This document shows positions 1-9,845 of a DNA stretch of 64,000 nt, one piece after another. The DNA is from Amylostereum areolatum (lineage: Eukaryota > Basidiomycota > Agaricomycetes > Russulales > Stereaceae): contig SAXG01000010.1 of assembly GCA_012932865.1 (NCBI GenBank), positions 620,001-684,000 of the forward strand, in the 5' to 3' direction. Both the position numbers and the translations under genes were made by a program. The notes under the pieces were generated by a model. The model saw only the letters and a program-made list of their open reading frames with translations, made no database searches and was not told where the DNA came from. Numbering within the stretch: the stretch's first letter is position 1; every line of letters starts with the position of its first letter.

Positions 1-741
1 GAGCGGATCCCCAAAACAGTAATATTATGGACCAAGAGAAAGACTTATGGATTGGTGTGGCCAACGACTCACTTGCGGAAATCCGTGAATGCGTCGGGGT
101 TTTGTCATTCCAGTATCGGACCGGTGTTCGTCCAGCAACTACCCAGAGACAAGTCACACGAGCATACTCTGTTGTTCATGGCACCTTGGGCACCCTCCGA
201 CAACACGTCCAGATATATATGGACGCACGGAGATGCCTCCACAGGCTGAATCCCTCACCTGAGATCATAGACCGGTACAAAGCACTCACGAAACAAGATC
301 TACAGGCAAGTACAACAATTATTGATCCCTCCGATCCACACGCCGCACGGACACAGCTCGCTTGGTTTTGGAGGATGAATCAGCCACAAGAGGCAGACTC
401 TGACGGTGTATCCAATCCAACTTGGAAGGATGAATGTAAGCTGCCTCTCTACTGTTAGTGTATTTGATAATGACCGGTGGACAGTTCTCCGTGTTAATCT
501 CCTAAAGGCGAGAGCGAACTTGGATCGGAAAAAGGAGCAGATCATCCGTGTCTGCGCACAAATGGAAAATACCCTCCGATTTCATGATCACAAGATCTCT
601 GAATGGTCGGACATACAGGAACGAGAACAAGCCGAGAACAATACAGGTGCAGCGTGTTATGCCTCTCGTCAAATGGATGTTTGGAGAACATTGCGGGATG
701 AGGCGGAGGCAGTGTTCAGAAAGCATAACATAACCATCTGA
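1..741 (+). CDS. KDZ-type transposase (Kyakuja-Dileera-Zisupton), C-terminal part, truncated by window edge
   Basis: The frame is open from the window edge through the first visible Met at 27, so the 5' part lies outside. An intron at 436-484 (GTAAG...CAG) joins two exons; the spliced frame reads ...WKDE-FLRVNLLKARAN... and ends with TGA at 739-741. The order of blocks (EIRECVGVLSFQYRT, LRQHVQIYMDARRCLHRL, LAWFWRMN, RVNLLKARA, then a helical MENTLRFHDHKISEW stretch) is the one I know from the C-terminal helical region of basidiomycete KDZ transposases, which are cut-and-paste DNA transposases expanded in mushroom genomes. The catalytic core is not in view, so activity cannot be judged. Family recognition is from memory of the pattern. 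Confidence 0.75.
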
Positions 742-818
742 ATTGGACGCATGTGTATGTACTGTACATTCCAACGCAGTAACACAATCTACTTTTCAAT
801 CCCTGTCATACATCCCGA

Positions 819-1488
819 TCAGGTGGCGAAAGTGGAAAAGCAATGCAATGACTCACCAGATTGTCCACACGTCACCCGTTTCGGCATCTCTGCCGTAGTG
901 CTACTCTTGGGCTTCACCCGTCGGATTCTGCCGGGCAAAGGAGATCCCGTTGGTATTCCCAACACATCCGACATCTGGACGTCCGACGTGTGTGCTGTCG
1001 GAGATGGAGAACGTGGGGCAGGGGTAAGAGGAGGCAGAACGGTGACAGGAGAGTCTTCAGATCCGTCGGAACTGACAGGGTCCGTGAGGACACTGGGAGG
1101 GCACGAATGCTTTGCCGAGAAACGGGCCTTGAACGCAATTGGGCATACACCGTGCTCTGCAGATCCACGGTAAAGTTAATGATGGTGGATTCACACTCCA
1201 GCACACATTGCACGTACCCGACTCATCGGTGCCATCACTCTCAGCGTCTCCTTCATCGTCTGTTGGCCCATCGGACCATGGATCCATCGCAGGGGGCAAC
1301 AGGATTGGAGTTTCTCCATTGCCATCATTGAGGACACTGTTGGGAGGTGCTGATGTGGATGTCATCACTGCCAGCAGGTTATAAACAATGAGTTATAGGA
1401 TAATGTGCATATGTACCTTGGATAAAATATGAACGGTGGTGAGGGAAGAAGTGAAGTTTGACTTTGAAGTTTGAATGTCGACGCATCA
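819..1488 (-). CDS. Small lineage-specific hypothetical gene, divergent from gene A
   Basis: On the minus strand an open frame (Met at 1368-1366 or, through a 5' intron, Met near 1488) encodes an acidic Ser/Asp stretch (DEGDAESDGTDES). An intron at 1157-1217 (GTACGT...CTGCAG) then leads into a hydrophilic tail with SDGSEDS and TSDVQMSD, ending at TGA 821-819. A further intron at about 1369-1418 could add an upstream exon starting at 1488. The composition (Ser-Asp motifs, disordered) matches genes A, C and D nearby. No domain is recognised. The main support is the fit of splice sites to an open frame; it could be a decayed paralogue of that family. Confidence 0.3.
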
Positions 1489-1494
1489 GTGCGC

Positions 1495-1500
1495 CACGTG
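1495..1500. promoter_or_regulatory. CACGTG box upstream of gene A
   Basis: A CACGTG palindrome 136 bp 5' of the gene A start codon, in the interval between the minus-strand gene ending at 819 and gene A. The same hexamer lies upstream of gene B and twice between genes C and D. CACGTG is the classic E-box bound by bHLH factors; its use here is inferred. Confidence 0.35.
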
Positions 1501-2229
1501 ATCCGTGGGAAATCATTAGCAAATCAGGACCTCAACTTGTCACCGCATCATTTTCTCATTCTCTCTGTTGTGCCGTCATCGCCATCCTCCCCCTTCCCTC
1601 TTTTTTTTTATTCATCTTCCATTGCTGATACCATCATGGCGGACAGCACCAAGGGTGCCAAGGTGAACACGGACACGTGCAAGTTCTCCGATGACACCAG
1701 TCGCCTGGAGCGTGCAGTCTTCGAAGCGGTTGAGGCATATGTATCCCACCCCACTCCCCCGACGTCACAGTTTTGGAGGAAGTTCCTCCCTCTCGTGGTG
1801 CGTCCAAAATCTCGTCGCGCTCACCATGTTAGACTAACCCATACCAGCAAGAGTGCACTGCACGCTTCCAGAAGGAACTGGCCACGCTCAAGACCGATCA
1901 GTATCCCCGCTTCAACCAGCAAGTTTACAACGCGGTTTCCAAGAAACCGGCGGAGGGCGTCTGTTGTGGCGAGCAGCTCCGAAACCTCGACCTCACCCTC
2001 TACCAGCGGAAATGGGCCGGGGACGTTGGGGAGAAGTGGTGGATGGACGACCGTGCGTGGCCCCCCCTTTTTTGCGTCCTCATACTGAATCTGTGCAGGG
2101 TTTTGGGCAGCCCAGGCACCTCCCCACAAAAAGAACAAGGGGAAGAGTGCCACTCCTACCCCTGGCCCCGCGCCCACCGTCGACCTCCCGACGCCCTCCT
2201 CCAGTGTGCAGCCATCATCAACATCGACG

Positions 2230-2304
2230 AAGCCGACAGCCGCGAAGCCGACAGCCGCGAAGCCGACGGTGGAGAAGCCGACGGCGGAGAAGCCGACGGT
2301 GGAG
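2230..2304 (+). repeat. 15-bp tandem repeat in gene A exon 3
   Basis: Five units of AAGCCGACAGCCGCG or close variants (third to fifth units change to ...GGTGGAG or ...GGCGGAG). In the spliced frame each unit encodes Lys-Pro-Thr-[Ala/Val]-[Ala/Glu], a basic, disordered pentapeptide. Confidence 0.85.
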
Positions 2305-2746
2305 AAGCAAAAGGCTGTGGCGCAGAAGCCTCCGCCACAAGAACCAAAGCCCGTCACCACCACAAAGTCGCCGACACCTCCGACAATGCAGCGTCGACCA
2401 ACGCCAGCAAGGGAGCAGGCTGCCGCGAAGCAGTCCGACGTGGCGACGAGCGTCTCTACCCCAACGCCTATACCTCCGCCTCGGTCGAAGTCCCCTATAC
2501 CCCCGACGATGCGGCATCAACCGACGCCTGCACGGGAGGCTGCTGTGACGAAGGCACAGCGTCCGTCGACCACTTCGTCAACCCCAACCCCTCCACCCCC
2601 CTCGACGAACACGCCTGCACCAGGAGGCGACGTGCCACCCTCCGCAAAGGTGTCGGCAGTGCCGAACACATCTGGCTCGGCAAGTGCAGCTGGTCCCAAG
2701 GCCCAACACCTGGTCCCCACTCCGACGCCGTCGAAGCCGGCACCAT

Positions 2747-2751
2747 CCACC
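2747..2751. repeat. Target-site duplication CCACC, left copy (element 1)
   Basis: CCACC directly before the TGTCA end of the left LTR. The same five bases follow the right LTR at 9846-9850. Five-bp duplications are normal for Ty3/gypsy integrases. Confidence 0.9.
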
Positions 2752-3171
2752 TGTCAGAAACGCAGTTTATGAGACCGATGAACCGCCTAAGTTGCGACGA
2801 TGAGAGGAGCGAGAAGAAAATAGATTCGAGAGTGCCGGGGTCTAGGGTAGTGCAACGTGCGCTACAGTACCGTATGACGAGATGGACAGTCTAGGGAAAA
2901 GGGAAGAGAAACACTGTCCTTATATACAAGTGGGAACGATGGTGCGATGCGATGCGATAGTGGTGCGAGCGGGGGGAACAATAGGAAAGGAGTCATGGGG
3001 CGGAGGACGAAGGTCCGGAGCAGTGATGTCATAGATAAGGATGCGGAACCCCGCTCGGAAGTCCGGGCAATGACGTCGTTGAAGCATGTGATGCAAGGGA
3101 AAGTCATGTGCCGTGACACGTCGCGTGTACAAGGTCTGCAAACGAAGAGAGAAATGGAACGATCCGTGACA
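2752..3171 (-). repeat. LTR of element 1 (3' LTR in element orientation)
   Basis: 420 bp with TGTCA/TGACA ends. The pol frame of element 1 runs into it and stops at 3104. Its partner is at 9426-9845. Confidence 0.95.
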
Positions 3172-6100
3172 TTACCCCCCCTTTAAGACGCGCTTTCGCC
3201 TGGAGCGCGATGTCATCTGCAAGGGTAGATGCGAGAAAATCGTCAAAGGAGATGCCGAGGGAACGCACAGGGCAGGGTGCGTTTGGATGGCGTTTGTGGA
3301 AGGCGTCGATCATGTCGGTGACCTTTGAGAGCGAGGAGCGAGGGAGCCAGGTATTCTCGGAGTCAGGATAGCCTACCCACTTGACGAGGTATTGTATGCC
3401 TTTCTTGTTGCGGGTCGGCTTCGAGTCGATGATGTCTTCAACGTCATATTCTTCTTCGTCATCAACGAGGTCAGGCGGCGGTTGTTCATAGTTTGGACCA
3501 TGTGCCGTTGTCTCCTTGTATGCGGTGAGCAGCGAAGCATGGAAGACTGGGTGGATTCTCCACGTCTTCGGCAGCTTCAGGCGGTAATTCACTGGGCTAA
3601 TGACGTCAACGATCTCGAAGGGTCCAAATCGTTTGGCAGCAAGCTTAGCTTTCGGCCTCGTCGTCTTCAGGTTTTTGCCTTCGAGCCAGACCTTGTCTCC
3701 AACGGCGAACAGTGTCGATTTGCTGATCGTGTCACCATTGTAGTGCTTCATTAAGTCAGATGCGAGGGCAAGGCTGGCTTTGATCTCTTGTCGGACTTCT
3801 TCAAGTTGACGGAGGCGTTCTTCAACTGCAGGGACCTTTGAGGACGGGTTTACGGACGGGTACATCCTAGGGAGGAAGCCGTAGAGGACTTCAAAGGGAG
3901 CCTTTCCAGTAGCTGCATGGGTGCGAGAGTTGTGAGAAAACTCGAAGAAGGGCAACCACTTCACCCAGTCGTCTTGACGGTAGTTGCAGAATACTCGCAG
4001 AAACTGCTCGAGGTTCTGGTTCTCGCGTTCGGTTTGGCCGTCTGTCTGTGGGTGATACGCTGTGCTGAGGGCGGACTTGATCCCGAGCTTCTCGTTGAGT
4101 GTACGCATCACCTGTCCAGCAAATTGGGGTCCACGATCCGAGATGATCTTGTCTGCTAAGCCGTAGTGTCGGTATACCTTATCGAAGAGAATGTCGGCCG
4201 TGCCATCGCTGGTGATCTTCGTTGTACATGGGGTGGTAACCACCATCTTGGTGAGGCGATCGACCACGACATTGATGGCGTTATAGCCTTCGCAGTCAGG
4301 GAGTTCAACGATGAAGTCGGTGGAGATGACGCCAAATGGTCGATCGGGTACTTCGTTTGGGATCATGTCGACGTGGGGTCGGCTGCTCTGTGTCTTCGTC
4401 GACTGGCAGGTTGCGCATCCTGCTACAAAGTCGCGGACAAAGACAGACATGCCAGGCCACCAATATTCACGACTCACAAGCTCGTAAGTCTTGAAGCGAC
4501 CGGGGTGTCCAGCCGGGGGCGATTCATGGTACATTTTGACAATGTCGCGTCGCAACTCGTCATCTGCAGGGACATATACCTTTCCTCTAAACAGGACCAG
4601 GCCTTCTTCGTAGTTCCACTCTTGAAGGTTCTTGACGAGTGTACGTGGTCCGTTTCGTAAGATGGCGTCCAGGGCTTGAACGACCTCGATGTCCTTGGTT
4701 TTGCAGTCGCGGATGCGTCGTCGGAGTTCGACATCACCGAGGGAGGTTACTGCTCCTGGCCTTGTTGCGCGTACTTGGAAGTACTTGGGGTCAAGCAATA
4801 CGCGTTCCTTGTTGTCGTTTTCAACACCATCCTTGTGATCGGGTCGTCGAGACATTGGATCTGGGCGGTGGGAAATTCCTGGTTTATGAACGAGCGAGAA
4901 GTCAAATCGAGTGAGGAATAGAGCCCAACGTGCCTGTCGGCGGCTCAGCTTCTGTGCCGTCTTGAAGTGCTCCAGGTTCTTGTGATCTGTCCAGATTTCG
5001 ACGGTGTCGGGGGCGCCTTCGAGGTAGTGGCGCCAGGCTTCAAGCGCACGGATGATCGCAAGCAGCTCCTTGTCGTAGATGTCGTAGTTCCGTTCCGGTT
5101 CCGATAGGGCCTTGGACAGATACGCCACTGGATGCCAGTGACCGTCGTCGCCTTTCTGCGAGAGTATACCTCCAGTAGCAAAGTCCGAGGCATCGACTTC
5201 AACGAGGTAAGGCTTCTTTGGGTCAGGCATGACTAAGACGGGGGAGGAAGTAAACGCAGCTTTCAGTGCGTCAAACGCAGTTTGGCAGTCCGTCGACCAG
5301 TCCCATGTGCAGTCCTTCTTTGTCAGGTCAAATAGGGGCCGTGCAACCTTGGAGAAGTCCTTGATGAAACGTCGGTAGAAGTTGCCAAAGCCGAGGAAGG
5401 ATTGCACATCTTTGACCGTTCGTGGTGTCGGCCAGTCCTGAATACCTGCTACCTTGACGGGGTCCATAGCGATCTTGTCGTGCGAGATGATGAGTCCGAG
5501 GTATTCGACAGAGTCTTGCTCAAAGACGCATTTCTCCGGTTTGAGGAAGAGGTCGTTGTCTTGCAAACGCTGCAGAACCTGCCGCACTATGGCACGGTGT
5601 TCGTCCATGGTGCGAGTGAACACCAAGATGTCGTCCATGTAGATGATGACCTTGCCCGAGTCGATGAGATCCTTGAACAGTTCATTCATCATTGCCTGAA
5701 ATGTTGCAGGGGAGTTCATAAGCCCAAAGAACATCACCGTAGGTTCGAAGAGACCGCGATTCGTCTTGAACGCAGCCTTCCACTCGTCGCCTTCCTTGAT
5801 GCGGACATTGTTGTAGCCCCAGCGAACATCCATCTTGGAGAAGATTTCTGCACCTTTGAGGCGGTCGACGATTTCAGAGATCAGTGGCAAGGGGTATTCA
5901 TTCTTGACAGTGCCCTTGTTTAATTCTCGATAGTCCTGTACGGGACGCAGCTTTCCATCCTTTTTCTTCACAAAGAAGAACGGACTCGCCTGAGGTGACT
6001 TCGATGGGCGGATATAGCCCTTCTTCAGGTGGTCATCGAGGAAGGTGTCGAGTTCGATCTGCTCGGAAGGTGAGAGGGGGTAGATCTTGCACGGTTTGGG

Positions 6101-7663
6101 TTCAAAGCCGTCTTTCATGTCGATAGCATGGTCCCATGGTCGTCGGTCAGGAAGTCGCTCGGAGGTTTTCTTGTCGAATACAGGCGCAAAGTCGCGGTAC
6201 GGCGGGGGGACTAAGTCTTCAAAGGTTTGCGGGCGTGCGTTCTCTTTTGAATGCTCTGCAAGCTCCTGCGCTTTTGTAAAGCCCGCGCGGATGGGTATTG
6301 CATCTGGATTAGGACCATCGGTTTCAGGGAGGATTCCGGCGCGGCGTAGTCCATTGATCTCCCAGTCTCGGAATACCATGGGCCGCTCGTCGTCGTCTTC
6401 AGTGAAGAGTCGTGCGGGTAGAGGGGAGCGATGGACCGTGCGGACGCGAACACCTTTGACTCTGCGTGCAGGAATAACATAAGTGGGGACTGGGGTCCAG
6501 GACACATATGCCGGCTCTGGGAAGGGATCGTCCACGACGAGAGGTGTCCTCGGGGTTTTACCTGCTTCAACCTTACGCTGTGATTGGACCGATGATGGTT
6601 TCCGTGGCTTGGTTGCGAGGTTCGTCACAGGAGGTTTGGACAGAGTGCACGAGGGAGGGCAGCGGAGCATGTCAACACGGTCTCGTTGCCAGTCTATGGT
6701 GGGATTGTGCTCGTCGAGCCAGTCTGTTCCAAGGATCATGTCATGATCGCCGATGTCGGTGATGAAGAACTCAGCTTCTTCCTCATGGTACGCCCTTGAA
6801 TCTTGCGAGTATATCCGGATCCGCTGGGTCGTTGTGTCGCGTACCCAGCCCATGACGTTCTCGGTGCCATCCACATTACGCACGGGGAACGGGTTTTCTA
6901 GTTTTCTTGTGGTGAGCTTCTTGCGTTCAACGAAGCTTCGGTTCAGGATAATTCCTTCTGCGCCGCTATCAAGCAGCGCGTCTGCGTCGATTTCTCTTTT
7001 GGTAACTCGTCCGATCAGCTTGACTTTGAGCGTGATCGATGGTGTTTGCCTGTTCTTGGTGACAGTAGACAGATACAAACACGGGGGATACGATTGCTCA
7101 CAGGTATGCATGGATGATAATACAGCGAAACGATTCGACGATGATACCAAAAGTCCTTTGCCTCCACCAGACGACGCGACTGGGGGGCGTTTCAAAAATC
7201 CTGCGATTCCAGGATGTCCTTCAACAGCGCTACTGCCTGCTCCTTGCCTTCCGCGTCCAGATCCTTCAGCTGGCGAGTGATCGCCGCGATGGTTTTGGAT
7301 GGGTCGGGAGCTGCTTTCGCAGTGGACGGAGCCGTGTTCGTCGGCAGGGGAGGGGCCTTGGACCCAGTCTCTACTGCGCCCACCCGTCGCGCGCTCGAGT
7401 CGCGGTTGGGGCAGTCGCGAGAGACGTGACCGGCTTGTCGACACATGAAGCACTTGCCTTCGCGCATCATCTTTGCGCGTTCGTCGTCCGTCAGCTTTGC
7501 AGGGCGGGTCGAGGTGTTGGTGAAGGCGCCGACTCGGCGCGACGAGGAGTCGTTGGTCGAACCGTTCGAGGTGAGCGCGACAGCCCCCTTGGACTGACTG
7601 CTCTTCCTCTCCGGGTTCTCTTCGAGCCACTGGTGGTTGATGCGGCGGGCGCGCTCCTTCCAC
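3104..7663 (-). CDS. pol: Element 1 Pol polyprotein (protease-RT-RNase H-integrase-chromodomain)
   Basis: A 1519-codon open frame, -1 relative to gag. Its first about 157 codons overlap gag and are low-complexity, so translation probably enters by a -1 frameshift near the end of gag (about 7190). Domains by residue of the open frame: aspartic protease near 233 (ALLDSGAEG), reverse transcriptase with KKKDGKLRPVQDYR and YMDD near 672, RNase H near 823 (EVDASDF, TDHKNLEHF), integrase zinc finger (H-H-C-C) near 1050-1085, and the DDE core (STDF, SDRGPQF, TDGQTERENQ) near 1113-1211. The C-terminal chromodomain (EYDVEDIIDS, YLVKWVGYPDSENTWLP) is near 1405-1455. All key motifs are present and no internal stop is seen, so it may be functional. 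The stop lies inside the 3' LTR. Confidence 0.95.
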   Translation of the reverse strand: MEGARPPHQPPVARREPGEEEQSVQGGCRAHLERFDQRLLVAPSRRLHQHLDPPCKADGRRTRKDDARRQVLHVSTSRSRLSRLPQPRLERATGGRSRDWVQGPSPADEHGSVHCESSSRPIQNHRGDHSPAEGSGRGRQGAGSSAVEGHPGIAGFLKRPPVASSGGGKGLLVSSSNRFAVLSSMHTCEQSYPPCLYLSTVTKNRQTPSITLKVKLIGRVTKREIDADALLDSGAEGIILNRSFVERKKLTTRKLENPFPVRNVDGTENVMGWVRDTTTQRIRIYSQDSRAYHEEEAEFFITDIGDHDMILGTDWLDEHNPTIDWQRDRVDMLRCPPSCTLSKPPVTNLATKPRKPSSVQSQRKVEAGKTPRTPLVVDDPFPEPAYVSWTPVPTYVIPARRVKGVRVRTVHRSPLPARLFTEDDDERPMVFRDWEINGLRRAGILPETDGPNPDAIPIRAGFTKAQELAEHSKENARPQTFEDLVPPPYRDFAPVFDKKTSERLPDRRPWDHAIDMKDGFEPKPCKIYPLSPSEQIELDTFLDDHLKKGYIRPSKSPQASPFFFVKKKDGKLRPVQDYRELNKGTVKNEYPLPLISEIVDRLKGAEIFSKMDVRWGYNNVRIKEGDEWKAAFKTNRGLFEPTVMFFGLMNSPATFQAMMNELFKDLIDSGKVIIYMDDILVFTRTMDEHRAIVRQVLQRLQDNDLFLKPEKCVFEQDSVEYLGLIISHDKIAMDPVKVAGIQDWPTPRTVKDVQSFLGFGNFYRRFIKDFSKVARPLFDLTKKDCTWDWSTDCQTAFDALKAAFTSSPVLVMPDPKKPYLVEVDASDFATGGILSQKGDDGHWHPVAYLSKALSEPERNYDIYDKELLAIIRALEAWRHYLEGAPDTVEIWTDHKNLEHFKTAQKLSRRQARWALFLTRFDFSLVHKPGISHRPDPMSRRPDHKDGVENDNKERVLLDPKYFQVRATRPGAVTSLGDVELRRRIRDCKTKDIEVVQALDAILRNGPRTLVKNLQEWNYEEGLVLFRGKVYVPADDELRRDIVKMYHESPPAGHPGRFKTYELVSREYWWPGMSVFVRDFVAGCATCQSTKTQSSRPHVDMIPNEVPDRPFGVISTDFIVELPDCEGYNAINVVVDRLTKMVVTTPCTTKITSDGTADILFDKVYRHYGLADKIISDRGPQFAGQVMRTLNEKLGIKSALSTAYHPQTDGQTERENQNLEQFLRVFCNYRQDDWVKWLPFFEFSHNSRTHAATGKAPFEVLYGFLPRMYPSVNPSSKVPAVEERLRQLEEVRQEIKASLALASDLMKHYNGDTISKSTLFAVGDKVWLEGKNLKTTRPKAKLAAKRFGPFEIVDVISPVNYRLKLPKTWRIHPVFHASLLTAYKETTAHGPNYEQPPPDLVDDEEEYDVEDIIDSKPTRNKKGIQYLVKWVGYPDSENTWLPRSSLSKVTDMIDAFHKRHPNAPCPVRSLGISFDDFLASTLADDIALQAKARLKGGVMSRIVPFLSSFADLVHATCHGT
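3172..3184 (-). other. Polypurine tract of element 1
   Basis: On the minus strand the bases directly before the 3' LTR read TTAAAGGGGGGTAA, a purine run in the place where plus-strand DNA synthesis is primed in LTR elements. The pol frame passes through it. Confidence 0.7.
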
Positions 7664-8217
7664 TCCGCGAGCTTGGTGGGGAACGGGTACGACCGGGCCA
7701 CCTGCTTGCCGAGGTCATGCTGAAGTCCCTTCTTGAAAAAGTGGATTAGCGCCTCGTCGTCGTACGCTGACATGGTTGCCAGCATCTCAAACTCGGTGAT
7801 AAAGTCAGTGACGTCCCGGGTGGTCATTGCGAGCTCGTTGATCTTACGCTGAGCCTCTATCTTCGGATCGACGGGCACGAAGTCTTTGCCAAACCTCTCG
7901 AAGAGCTCTTTGTAGGAGCTATAGTGGAGTGTGGGGGGCGTGGGGTCGAGGGTGTCGGCGTCTTCCTTCTCGTCTTCGTCGGCGAAGAGTTCCATGCGGC
8001 GATGCGTGGCCCAGGCTTTCGCCGTGTCGTCCTCCATCAGGCTGAGGAGGAGCATCATCTTGGCGTCATCTGTGGCATAAACATCCTTGTTAACGCGCAG
8101 GAACATGCGGAGCTCGAGGGAGAACCGGAGGGTGTCGCGTCTATCGCCTTTGAATGGCTTTGGCTTGGGGCCGATCTCCCGCTTGGAGACGGCAGGTTTG
8201 GATTCGGCGTCGGACAT
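7192..8217 (-). CDS. gag: Element 1 Gag (capsid and nucleocapsid)
   Basis: A 341-codon frame from Met 8217. It contains a retrotransposon-gag-type helical region (RDTLRFSLELRMFL, ELFERFGKDF, DVTDFITEFEMLATM) and near the C-terminus one CCHC zinc knuckle (CFMCRQAGHVSRDC), which packages the RNA. A coiled tail (AITRQLKDLDAEGKEQAVALLKD) ends the frame. The frame stays open upstream of this Met (next entry), so the true N-terminus may be further 5'. Pol follows in the -1 frame. Confidence 0.9.
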   Translation of the reverse strand: MSDAESKPAVSKREIGPKPKPFKGDRRDTLRFSLELRMFLRVNKDVYATDDAKMMLLLSLMEDDTAKAWATHRRMELFADEDEKEDADTLDPTPPTLHYSSYKELFERFGKDFVPVDPKIEAQRKINELAMTTRDVTDFITEFEMLATMSAYDDEALIHFFKKGLQHDLGKQVARSYPFPTKLAEWKERARRINHQWLEENPERKSSQSKGAVALTSNGSTNDSSSRRVGAFTNTSTRPAKLTDDERAKMMREGKCFMCRQAGHVSRDCPNRDSSARRVGAVETGSKAPPLPTNTAPSTAKAAPDPSKTIAAITRQLKDLDAEGKEQAVALLKDILESQDF

Positions 8218-9423
8218 CTTGTCGAAGGGGAGGGGGACGGTGAGGGATTGGGCGAGTTCTTGATCAAGGCGGCGTAGGGTTTCTCGTCGGTGTTCTTCTG
8301 CTTCTTCAACTTCGTCCTCAACTTGTTTTGCGACAAGGAAGTCGGCGGGGGTGAGGAATTGCTGGTTATGATGCCACGACCAGTGATCTTGGACGGGACT
8401 GAACGAAGTGGGCTGCCACTCAACTACTGATCGTCCTGGGGTTCCGTTCTTGTTCCGTCTATAGGCGTACCACTTCCCAGTTGTGTCGTTGTGGTTGATC
8501 CCTTCTGGGACTTCGATTACAGTACGTCGACGGGGTGGGGGAGAGTTGGTCGGAGGGGGGTTCAGGAAGCGCTGTAGAACGTCCGCAGCGGTGGCAAAAC
8601 CCGATTCTTCGACGTAGGGTTGTTCGTCGCGGTCGTCGAAGTACCAGTCTCGACGTTGCCGGTTTGGTTCGTCGTGTAGCCAACGTACGGATTCCTTAGT
8701 CTGCTGCGAGGTGAGGATATAGTATTCTTCGGGACAGTAGTCTCGAAAGACGCCTGGGGGAAGGTTCGGGGTGGGGGGACGAGGGGCTGTGGAGGACGTG
8801 ATGATGGTCTAGAAGAAGTCCGCCGCGATGGGGCGACGGCCGAGGAGTTTCTTGGTGAGGTAGCCGGCTTTTACTGCCTGGCGGATCTTATGTTCGTGGT
8901 GGCGGCGACGAAGGGTCTTACCCTTGATGGTGGGACGGAGGACTGGTGGCGGGGTGGATTCGGGGGTCCGACGGTTAAACTGGGAGACGGAGGTGAAACT
9001 GGTTTGGAGGATCGGGTTGGGGGCGTCTTGGATGAGGTATGTGTGGTAGGTGGGGGCGTGGAGGGTGAATTCAAGGCGTTCGAGATCTACGTTGATGCAC
9101 GTAGTGATTCGGACGTATAGGGCGAGGACGACAGTACCGTGATCCTTGTGCCACCTCCACTCGAAGATGCGGAAGTTGAGACCGTGCGCGGTCCAGGGAT
9201 CTTTCTTGCAGAGGTTCTGTACGGGGACGAGGCAGTTGACGGTGACGGCGTCGGACCAAGGGTAGGGGAGTGGTGCGTCGTCGCGGGGGGTGATCGGCTT
9301 TCCGTTGAACGGGAGGAAGACCGGTGCGTTCGGGAGGTCCGTGGTGGGAGTTTTTAACGTCGTAGAGACGGCAGAGGTAGATGGAGAGAGGGGTGCGAGG
9401 TAGGCGTAGGGGTAGACTGTCCA
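8218..9423 (-). other. Met-less open region in frame with gag of element 1, split by one TAG
   Basis: Between the 5' LTR and the gag Met the gag frame is open for about 400 codons, broken only by a TAG at 8809-8811. It encodes protein-like sequence: DPWTAHGLNFRIFEWRWHKD and YVRITTCINVDLERLEF before the TAG, and EYYILTSQQTKESVRWLHDE and VPEGINHNDTTGKWYAYR after it. I saw no Met in the part before the TAG. It may be a gag extension entered through a spliced leader, or a relic of an older, longer gag. Element 2 has a similar open extension. Confidence 0.5.
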
Positions 9424-9425
9424 GG

Positions 9426-9845
9426 TGTCAGAAACGCAGTTTATGAGACCGATGAACCGCCTAAGTCGCGACGATGAGAGGAGCGAGAAGAAAATAGATT
9501 CGAGAGTGCCGGGGTCTAGGGTAGTGCAACGTGCGCTACAGTACCGTATGACGAGATGGACAGTCTAGGGAAAAGGGAAGAGAAACACTGTCCTTATATA
9601 CAAGTGGGAACGATGGTGCGATGCGATGCGATAGTGGTGCGAGCGGGGGGAACAATAGGAAAGGAGTCATGGGGCGGAGGACGAAGGTCCGGAGCAGTGA
9701 TGTCATAGATAAGGATGCGGAACCCCGCTCGGAAGTCCGGGCAATGACGTCGTTGAAGCATGTGATGCAAGGGAAAGTCATGTGCCGTGACACGTCGCGT
9801 GTACGAGGTCTGCAAACGAAGAGAGAAATGGAATGATCCGTGACA
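9426..9845 (-). repeat. LTR of element 1 (5' LTR in element orientation)
   Basis: 420 bp, three differences from the copy at 2752-3171. The bases next to it inside the element (minus strand CCTGGACAGTC) start with TGG after a 2-bp gap, a possible but unassigned primer binding site. Confidence 0.95.

Larger units (their letters stand above)
1636..2751 (+). pseudogene. Gene A, 5' part: lineage-specific protein interrupted by LTR element 1
   Basis: The start at 1636 (ATCATGGCG) follows a pyrimidine-rich leader. Exons are 1636-1797, 1848-2052 and 2099 onward; the introns are GTGCGT...CCAG (phase 0) and GTGCGT...GCAG (phase 1). The N-terminal about 125 residues contain FWRKF directly before intron 1 and KWWMDD followed by R-F-W at intron 2. 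Both landmarks and both intron phases recur in gene C and, with D-L-Y for R-F-W, in gene D. Exon 3 turns into a Lys/Pro/Thr/Ala-rich disordered region with five 15-bp repeats (2230-2304, unit AAGCCGACAGCCGCG). The frame is cut at 2751 by the LTR of element 1. It continues in register at 9851 once the element and one copy of the CCACC duplication are removed. No known domain. Confidence 0.65.
2752..9845 (-). mobile_element. Element 1: Ty3/gypsy LTR retrotransposon (chromovirus), minus orientation
   Basis: A 7094-bp element bounded by two 420-bp LTRs (TGTCA...TGACA) that differ at three sites I could find (2793/9467, one near the GTGTAC-A/G-AGGTC segment, and one 10 bp from the LTR end). It is flanked by perfect CCACC duplications. 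Order on the minus strand: 5' LTR, an open region with gag, pol in the -1 frame (protease, RT, RNase H, integrase, chromodomain), polypurine tract, 3' LTR. LTR similarity of about 99.3% and intact gag and pol frames indicate recent insertion. It sits inside gene A, in reverse orientation to it. Confidence 0.95.

Noticed and set aside
7192..7663. N-terminal part of the element 1 pol frame read as its own protein domain
   Set aside because: It overlaps gag in another frame and has low-complexity sequence; pol is better entered by a -1 frameshift near the gag end.
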